A DNA stretch of 11,547 nucleotides, taken from Gammaproteobacteria bacterium UBA2955. GTDB taxonomy: Bacteria > Pseudomonadota > Gammaproteobacteria > Pseudomonadales > Azotimanducaceae. Positions 6,504-11,547 of this stretch are shown piece by piece. The stretch spans positions 2,995 through 14,541 of the forward strand of contig DEBN01000172.1 in the NCBI GenBank assembly GCA_002348825.1, written 5' to 3'. The notes below the pieces were generated by a model, which saw nothing but the letters and a program-made list of their open reading frames with translations, was not told the DNA's origin and searched no databases. The position numbers and the translations under genes are program-made. The number at the start of each line of letters is the position of its first letter. The first letter of the stretch is position 1.

Positions 6504-7285
6504 TATCCACGGTGTTCATCAACCCACTGCGCGATCTGCAAAAACTCCGCGGCGCCGACGTCATCCGCTCGCCAATTCGGCTGAGCCTGCATCTCTGACC
6601 AATCAATATTCAAACTCTTAAGTGCATTGGATAGTCGCTTACGCCGTGCCGAAAATGCTTGTCTAAGGATCTGATCCAGAGTCGACAACTGTGCTGGCAG
6701 ATCTACGGTAGCGCGAGGCCGAATGCGCACCACCGCCGAATCTACTTTCGGCGGCGGTGTAAAACTGGACGGCGGTACGTCAAACAAATTTTCGACCTCT
6801 GCAAACAACTGAACCATAACACTCAGGCGTCCCCAGGCTTTGGTGCTCGGTGTGGCGCGCATACGATCTGCCATTTCTTTTTGCAGCATGAAGTGCATAT
6901 CGCGAATGCTTCCGGGTGCGCTGTGCGCGTAATGCACGAACTTTAGGATAAGTGGCGAGGATATGTTGTAAGGCAGATTCCCTACCACCCGCCATCCGTC
7001 CGTTGCGGTCCCAAGCAACTGCTCCAGATCGACGCTCAGGACATCAGCATTGATAACCTGCAGCGCCGGAAAACGTTGTTGCAATTGCGGCACCAAATCT
7101 CGGTCAATCTCGATCGCGGTATAGCGAGTGCCTTCGATAGCGGCCAGATATTCTGTCAACGCACCGGTGCCAGGACCAATCTCTAAAACACGCTGCGCCG
7201 GCCGCAGTGCCACCGCATCAGTAATTCGCTGCAATACCCCAGCGTCGTTTAAGAAATGTTGGCCAAATCGTTTGCGTGCACGCAT
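6503..7285 (-). CDS. rsmA: 16S rRNA (adenine1518/1519-N6)-dimethyltransferase RsmA (KsgA)
   Basis: RsmA dimethylates two adjacent adenines in the 3'-terminal helix of 16S rRNA using S-adenosylmethionine, a late checkpoint in 30S assembly; its loss gives kasugamycin resistance. The 260-residue protein shows RKRFGQHFL at the N-terminus, the AdoMet loop EIGPGTGALT (35-44), acidic motif II at Glu59, Asp81 in NADVL, and the catalytic NLPYNISSPLI (103-113). FMLQKEMADR and the FTPPPKVDSAVVR segment follow. The N-terminus is a few residues shorter than in E. coli. The ATG at 7285 shares its A with the pdxA TAA stop (TAATG), and no Shine-Dalgarno is seen, so translation probably depends on pdxA. Confidence 0.97.
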   Translation of the reverse strand: MRARKRFGQHFLNDAGVLQRITDAVALRPAQRVLEIGPGTGALTEYLAAIEGTRYTAIEIDRDLVPQLQQRFPALQVINADVLSVDLEQLLGTATDGWRVVGNLPYNISSPLILKFVHYAHSAPGSIRDMHFMLQKEMADRMRATPSTKAWGRLSVMVQLFAEVENLFDVPPSSFTPPPKVDSAVVRIRPRATVDLPAQLSTLDQILRQAFSARRKRLSNALKSLNIDWSEMQAQPNWRADDVGAAEFLQIAQWVDEHRG

Positions 7286-8274
7286 TAGGTCGTGCGCTGA
7301 GTCACTATTGCTTGTGCAGCCGCCAGCGCGTGGGCAAAACTGCCCGTATCCGCTCGACCACTTGCCGCTAAATCTAGAGCAGTGCCGTGATCTACCGAAG
7401 TACGCACAAACGGCAACCCCAAAGTTACGTTGACGGCACGGCCAAAGCCTGCGAATTTGAGTACCGGGAGCCCTTGATCATGGAACATCGCCATGGTGGC
7501 ATCCGCCTGCTCCAGATACTTAGGGGTATAGAGGGTGTCCGCCGGCAACGGACCAATAACACGCATACCAGAACGTCTTAACATTTCGCAAACAGGTTCG
7601 ATGACCTCGATTTCTTCGCGACCCAAATGTCCATCTTCGCCAGCGTGGGGATTCAATCCAGCAACTAAAATGGTTGGTTCAGGCAATCCAAAATCTCGGA
7701 TCAAGGCGGCGTGCAGAATCCTCAAACGGCGCTCCAATAACTGCTGATCCAGCGCAGCAGACACCGCCGCCAGCGGCAGATGCGTGGTGGCCAATGCGAC
7801 CTTTAATGCGTCGCTCATCAACAGCATGACTACATCCTCAACAGCCGCCGCCGCAGCTAAATATTCGGTATGTCCGCTGAAAGGAATCCCCGCGTCATTG
7901 ATTACCGATTTCTGCATGGGGCCCGTTACCAGCGCCGCAAACGTCCCGTCCATGGCACCGACAATGGCCCGATCTAACGCGGCCAGCACGCCGGCCGCAT
8001 GATCGGCACTGAGCTGCCCGGGAACTACTTTGTTCGACAGCGGCACGTGCATAACGGCAAGGTCGCCTGGAGCAGAGGACGCGCGCGCAAGGTCGTCGTG
8101 CACGCGCAGTGGCAACCCGAGCATGCGCGCACGCTCGCGCAGCATATCCGCGTCAGCGACCGCTACCCAAGGCGTGGCCCCGGTATGCGGCTGCTGAGCA
8201 TACTGAACGACGAGGTCTGGACCAATCCCTGCCGGTTCGCCTGGGGTGACCGCTATCAAAGCATTTACCCCCAT
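7285..8274 (-). CDS. pdxA: 4-hydroxythreonine-4-phosphate dehydrogenase PdxA
   Basis: PdxA oxidises 4-phosphohydroxy-L-threonine with NAD(P)+ in the DXP-dependent pyridoxal phosphate pathway; its unstable product is used by PdxJ. The 329-residue length equals E. coli PdxA. Visible motifs are TPGEPAGIGPDL (10-21), GPMQKSVINDAGI, SGHTE with His135, and the three metal-binding histidines His165 (TTHLPL), His210 (NPHAGE) and His265 (FHDQGLP). The LGLPFVRTSVDHGTA segment lies near the end. The ATG at 8274 is 18 bp after the surA stop and lacks a clear Shine-Dalgarno. It overlaps rsmA by one base. The surA-pdxA-rsmA order is conserved across Gammaproteobacteria, though the genes have no direct functional link. 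Confidence 0.97.
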   Translation of the reverse strand: MGVNALIAVTPGEPAGIGPDLVVQYAQQPHTGATPWVAVADADMLRERARMLGLPLRVHDDLARASSAPGDLAVMHVPLSNKVVPGQLSADHAAGVLAALDRAIVGAMDGTFAALVTGPMQKSVINDAGIPFSGHTEYLAAAAAVEDVVMLLMSDALKVALATTHLPLAAVSAALDQQLLERRLRILHAALIRDFGLPEPTILVAGLNPHAGEDGHLGREEIEVIEPVCEMLRRSGMRVIGPLPADTLYTPKYLEQADATMAMFHDQGLPVLKFAGFGRAVNVTLGLPFVRTSVDHGTALDLAASGRADTGSFAHALAAAQAIVTQRTT

Positions 8275-8292
8275 CCGCTAGCGAACTTCGAT

Positions 8293-9630
8293 TTAGGCAC
8301 TCGGCAAACGAATTTCAACAAAAGCTTCATCACGCAATTCTTTCAGCCACTCCTGCCGTTCTTCTTCGAAGCGCCTGTTGTGCAGTAACTCCAGCGCCAT
8401 ATTACGCCGGGCCTCGTCGCTCATATCTTGTTCGCGACGGCCTTCAACTAACAACACATGCCAGCCAAACTGACTCAGAAACGGTTCGCTAAAGGCGCCT
8501 TCGGCGGTACTCTGCATGACTTCTGAAAAAATACCGACAAACTGATCCGTAGTCGACCAACCCAAATCGCCGCCGTTTAAGGCGCTACCCGGATCCTCGG
8601 AGTACTGCGTTGCCAACTCACTAAAGTCACTACCTGCGCCGAGCCGTTGATGTAAACCTCGAATAATCTCTTCTGCTTCGCTGGGTGTTCTTATCTCTGA
8701 CGGCCTTACCAAGATGTGTCGGACCTTGGTCTGCTTGGATTTCTGCACCCCAGCGCCGCGTTGTTCCAGCAACTTAATAATGTGTATCGAGCTGCCACTA
8801 ACGATAGGCTGCGCAATATCGCCAACACTCATCTGCATCACCGGTTCAGCGAATAAGCTTGGCAACTCTCCGGCCTTGCGCCATCCCATATCACCGCCTT
8901 CCAGCGCCGAGCTGGCGGAAGATTCGGCCATGGCGATCGGGGCGAATTCTGCACCTTCGCGAAGCGTCGCGACTAGATTTTCTGCCTTTTCCAAAGCCTG
9001 CTGCGCCACCTCATCAGAAACATTTTCTTCCAACGTAATCATGATGTGTCCGACCCGATATTCGTCTGAAAAAAGTTGTTGGTAATACGGTGAGTTTAAC
9101 AGCCCCTGTACGTCTTGTTCTGTTATCGATATTCGCCGACCAACCAAAGCGCGTTGCAGTCGATTGACCAGCATTTCTTCACGAATATCCTCGCGAAACT
9201 GACGAAAGTTATTACCGTCGGCAAGTAACGCCTGACGAAACTCGTCGAGTGTTAAATTATTGTTTTGCGCGAATTGCGAAACGGCGCGGCTCAAGGTTTC
9301 ATCGTCGATATTCAACCCGCGACGATCCGCTTCCTGACGCTGCAAATTTTCTAATACAAGCCGCTCCATGATCTGGCTTACTAGAATGTCATTGGGAGGT
9401 AACCGCGTACCATTTTCTTCACTGGACCTTCGCACCAAGGCGAGGCGGTCCATTAATTCACTGGCCAGCACCACGTCGTCGTCGACCACCGCAACGATGC
9501 CATCGAGCTTCTGGTACTGCGCCGTGGCGACCATCGGCACCGCAGTAAGTGCTAAAGCACATATGACGGTTCCCAACCCGGGTAACTTCACCCGAGTCAA
9601 AAAAATTTCCAACAACTGTCTTGGGTACAT
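8293..9630 (-). CDS. surA: Periplasmic chaperone and peptidyl-prolyl isomerase SurA
   Basis: SurA escorts unfolded outer-membrane proteins, including LptD, across the periplasm to the BAM complex. The 445-residue precursor has a signal peptide: basic residues up to Lys15, a hydrophobic core around 19-34 and a likely cut after ATA (residue 37). The SurA N-terminal chaperone domain begins at DGIVAVVDDDVVLASEL. Two parvulin domains follow, at about 190-292 (VGHIMI, GGDMGW) and 301-400 (RHILV, GGDLGW), then a C-terminal helix from about 405. The ATG at 9630 has AGGGG at 9639-9643, eight bases upstream, the strongest Shine-Dalgarno in the window. The gene lies 78 bp after lptD, its main client, which matches the E. 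coli operon where sigma-E drives lptD-surA. No SurA-specific promoter is evident. Confidence 0.97.
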   Translation of the reverse strand: MYPRQLLEIFLTRVKLPGLGTVICALALTAVPMVATAQYQKLDGIVAVVDDDVVLASELMDRLALVRRSSEENGTRLPPNDILVSQIMERLVLENLQRQEADRRGLNIDDETLSRAVSQFAQNNNLTLDEFRQALLADGNNFRQFREDIREEMLVNRLQRALVGRRISITEQDVQGLLNSPYYQQLFSDEYRVGHIMITLEENVSDEVAQQALEKAENLVATLREGAEFAPIAMAESSASSALEGGDMGWRKAGELPSLFAEPVMQMSVGDIAQPIVSGSSIHIIKLLEQRGAGVQKSKQTKVRHILVRPSEIRTPSEAEEIIRGLHQRLGAGSDFSELATQYSEDPGSALNGGDLGWSTTDQFVGIFSEVMQSTAEGAFSEPFLSQFGWHVLLVEGRREQDMSDEARRNMALELLHNRRFEEERQEWLKELRDEAFVEIRLPSA

Positions 9631-9708
9631 AACGTCATCCCCTGAACTTATGGGTAAGCAAACGCGCCGGGCGCAGTGTATCGCAGGCTGGGGCAGTGGA
9701 TACAGCGA

Positions 9709-11547
9709 TCAAGGTCGCATCTTAGCATTGTCATAGCCACGTACACCTCGACGCAACATCGCTTCAATATTCGACCCGAAGCCGCCTAGCCCTTTTAACG
9801 TCACCTCCAGCGCTAAGCCGCGATTCGTTTGCAACGAATGATCGGCGCTACCCGCTACACGGAGCGGTACAAACGCAGAACTATGTAAAGCCTGAGTAAA
9901 TAGTAAGCGGCCTCGCACGCAGCAGTCGTCGTATTGCACGCCCACAAATCCCTCCACGGTACGCGACCGCTGAACATCGTAGTGCCAGTGCGCCAGCAAC
10001 GACACCCGTCTGGACGCCGGCCAAATCGTAGAAATTTCGATCTGCTCTACCGCTTCGTCGAAAAACGCGGCCGATGCCAGGCGTTTGCGCGCACCTAAAG
10101 TAACCATGCGCCCCTGATTTACGCGGTAATGTAACGCCGCGCCCAGTTCCTGCCATTGAGCCGCCCTCTGGCTCCATAACTGGTGGCTGTCGAGCTGCCA
10201 GCGCGAACCGAACCGCACATTGAACTCACTGGCGATGATCGCCGTGGGCGCGGTTTGGGATGATCTTAAGTTACCGCGCAAGCCCACCCGAGGATTACGC
10301 ACATAAGCGATCTTACCGAGGCTGTAGCTTAGATACTCCCGACCGTTTTCGGCAGACAGCAAACGACTGCTCAAACCTAGCGTTATTTGATTCGCATCAC
10401 CGACCCGATCGAGGCCCACAAAGCGTTTTTTCTGAAACAGCTGGCTGTAGCCAAGGGACACATTGGTGCTATCAAAGAGCGGCAGCGTCGACTGGTCGGC
10501 GTAGCTTTGACGCAAATAAAAGATGCGCGGCTCTAAGGTTTGCAACCAGCGCTTACCTACGCTTTGAAAATAGCGGTCGAAATACAAACCCGCATCAACA
10601 TTGAGGAAACCCACATTACGGGTAGGCGCTGTTTCAACAAGCGTCGATTGCGCGGACCTTAAATCCTGCTTCAAAGCATAGGCCGTGTGCATGAAGCCAC
10701 CGGCACCACTTACATACCCTCCGGGCCAGCGTTTTAGGTAGGACAGCTCCGGCTGCACATGCAGCCGTTCGCCATAGATGCCCTGTGTGAGATCTGGCTG
10801 CTGCTGCGACACACCTAAGGGCGCAAAAAAATCGTCTTGCGTACGTTCAAAGCGGGCCCAGCTGCCCAGAGTACGCAGCTGCCAATTTGCACCTATCGCT
10901 CGCTTATAGTCTAAATCCAATTGCGGCGAGCGACTGTACGTCGGTAAGGCCAACTGGTCCAAGCGCTGGAAACTCTGATGCCAGAGCCGCGCGCTTAAGC
11001 CGTGATGTTGGTAGCGGATTTCCAGTAGGCCCTGCAGATCTGACGGGTCTAAGGCGTCAAAGCTGTCGGCATACGACCGGCCAAAATCCGTATCTAAATC
11101 ACGCAAATAGTCGCGGTCACTCAGGCGCGAATAATCTGCATGGGTGCGGAAACGGCCCAAAGCGCCACTGTGCCGTAGATTCACGTACCAACGGCTGGCC
11201 GGCACAAACGCACCGAAACGATCAGCTCCGCCAAATTTGTCGTAGCGACGGCGGCTCATGACGCCGTTATATATTTTGTCGTCAGATAACAGCCCGGCTT
11301 GTAACTGCGTGAATTGCCTAGAGGTGAGCCAGCGTCCCTCGGCGGCAAACCCGGCTCCGCGGTTACTGACCAATTTGGGCTTTAACGTGGCGTCAATATT
11401 CGCCGCAATATTCCAATAGTAAGGCACGCCGAAACTGCTGCCTTCTTCGTCGTCATAGCCAACGCTTGGACGTAAGAATCCACTCTGCCGCGCCCGCGTT
11501 AGACCACGGTCACCGCCTAACGCCATCTTCAAGTAGGGTAGATACAA
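9709..11547 (-). CDS. lptD: LPS-assembly outer-membrane protein LptD, 5' end cut by the window edge
   Basis: LptD is the outer-membrane barrel that, plugged by the lipoprotein LptE, inserts lipopolysaccharide into the outer leaflet. The visible 612 codons cover essentially the whole C-terminal beta-barrel domain. The signal peptide and periplasmic jelly-roll domain lie beyond 11547, and the first visible codon (TTG) is an internal Leu, not a start. Recognisable blocks are YLPYLKMALGG...SGFLRPSVGYD, VPYYWNIAANIDATLKPK, then LEPRIFYLRQSYADQSTLP, the GLDRVGDANQITLGLSSRLL stretch, and VQYDDCC near the end. The tandem cysteines (codons at 9919-9924) are the only cysteines in the fragment. In E. 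coli the equivalent Cys724-Cys725 pair forms disulphides with N-terminal cysteines that are needed for function. surA follows after 78 bp. Confidence 0.95.
   Translation of the reverse strand: MYLPYLKMALGGDRGLTRARQSGFLRPSVGYDDEEGSSFGVPYYWNIAANIDATLKPKLVSNRGAGFAAEGRWLTSRQFTQLQAGLLSDDKIYNGVMSRRRYDKFGGADRFGAFVPASRWYVNLRHSGALGRFRTHADYSRLSDRDYLRDLDTDFGRSYADSFDALDPSDLQGLLEIRYQHHGLSARLWHQSFQRLDQLALPTYSRSPQLDLDYKRAIGANWQLRTLGSWARFERTQDDFFAPLGVSQQQPDLTQGIYGERLHVQPELSYLKRWPGGYVSGAGGFMHTAYALKQDLRSAQSTLVETAPTRNVGFLNVDAGLYFDRYFQSVGKRWLQTLEPRIFYLRQSYADQSTLPLFDSTNVSLGYSQLFQKKRFVGLDRVGDANQITLGLSSRLLSAENGREYLSYSLGKIAYVRNPRVGLRGNLRSSQTAPTAIIASEFNVRFGSRWQLDSHQLWSQRAAQWQELGAALHYRVNQGRMVTLGARKRLASAAFFDEAVEQIEISTIWPASRRVSLLAHWHYDVQRSRTVEGFVGVQYDDCCVRGRLLFTQALHSSAFVPLRVAGSADHSLQTNRGLALEVTLKGLGGFGSNIEAMLRRGVRGYDNAKMRP

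Noticed and set aside
8714..9085. 123-codon open frame on the plus strand, antisense to surA
   Set aside because: It lies inside surA, which has full-length homology and both parvulin domains. The antisense translation has no domain pattern.
9368..9736. 122-codon plus-strand frame spanning the surA start and the lptD end
   Set aside because: It is mostly the complement of the SurA N-terminus. No family resemblance, and it leaves no unexplained sequence.
10887..11261. 124-codon open frame on the plus strand, antisense to lptD
   Set aside because: It lies wholly inside the well-supported lptD barrel coding region. The translation is low-complexity shadow sequence rich in Arg, Ser and Gly, with no recognisable motif or ribosome site.
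1..11547. Mobile element, prophage, CRISPR array, tRNA/rRNA gene or defence system
   Set aside because: Almost all bases are covered by conserved core genes in conserved order. No integrase, transposase, spaced direct repeats, tRNA-like folds or unusual gene cargo were seen.

Overview
The window is a stretch of core chromosome from a gammaproteobacterium. It carries twelve recognisable housekeeping genes, ten complete and two cut by the window edges. Base composition looks moderately GC-rich (not calculated). I see no sign of a mobile element, CRISPR array, tRNA/rRNA gene, toxin-antitoxin pair or defence island. The proteins are close to E. coli and Pseudomonas orthologues. The gene order resembles, as I remember it, the Pseudomonas region running from lptD (ostA) through surA-pdxA-rsmA-apaG-apaH, cca, folB, tsaD, rpsU and yqeY to dnaG. 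A marine or Pseudomonadales/Cellvibrionales-type lineage is a reasonable guess, but not provable from this window.

Left block (1-2500, minus strand): rpsU, yqeY and dnaG, read leftward. This is a version of the macromolecular-synthesis operon (S21, then DNA primase; rpoD usually follows and would lie beyond the left edge). A good sigma-70-type promoter sits at 2551-2579, a tandem 8-bp repeat lies next to its predicted start point, and a hairpin lies between rpsU and yqeY. dnaG is cut at its 3' end.

Middle block (2678-4068, plus strand): tsaD and folB are transcribed divergently from rpsU and overlap by four bases. They make the tRNA t6A-modification enzyme and dihydroneopterin aldolase.

Right block (4053-11547, minus strand): lptD (5' end missing), surA, pdxA, rsmA, apaG, apaH and cca, tightly packed and read leftward. 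The first six are in the same order as the E. coli lptD-surA-pdxA-rsmA-apaG-apaH operon. The block combines outer-membrane biogenesis (LptD and its chaperone SurA), vitamin B6 synthesis, 16S rRNA dimethylation, dinucleoside polyphosphate hydrolysis and tRNA CCA-end synthesis. cca meets folB tail to tail with a 16-bp overlap of coding sequence.

I did not find an undescribed system. Points worth checking are compaction (no plsY or folK where relatives have them), a Cca without an HD phosphohydrolase motif, a possible leaderless tsaD transcript, and control elements around rpsU. The only gaps over 100 bp are 2501-2677, which holds the divergent promoter region, and 6363-6502, which holds two small dyads and no gene.
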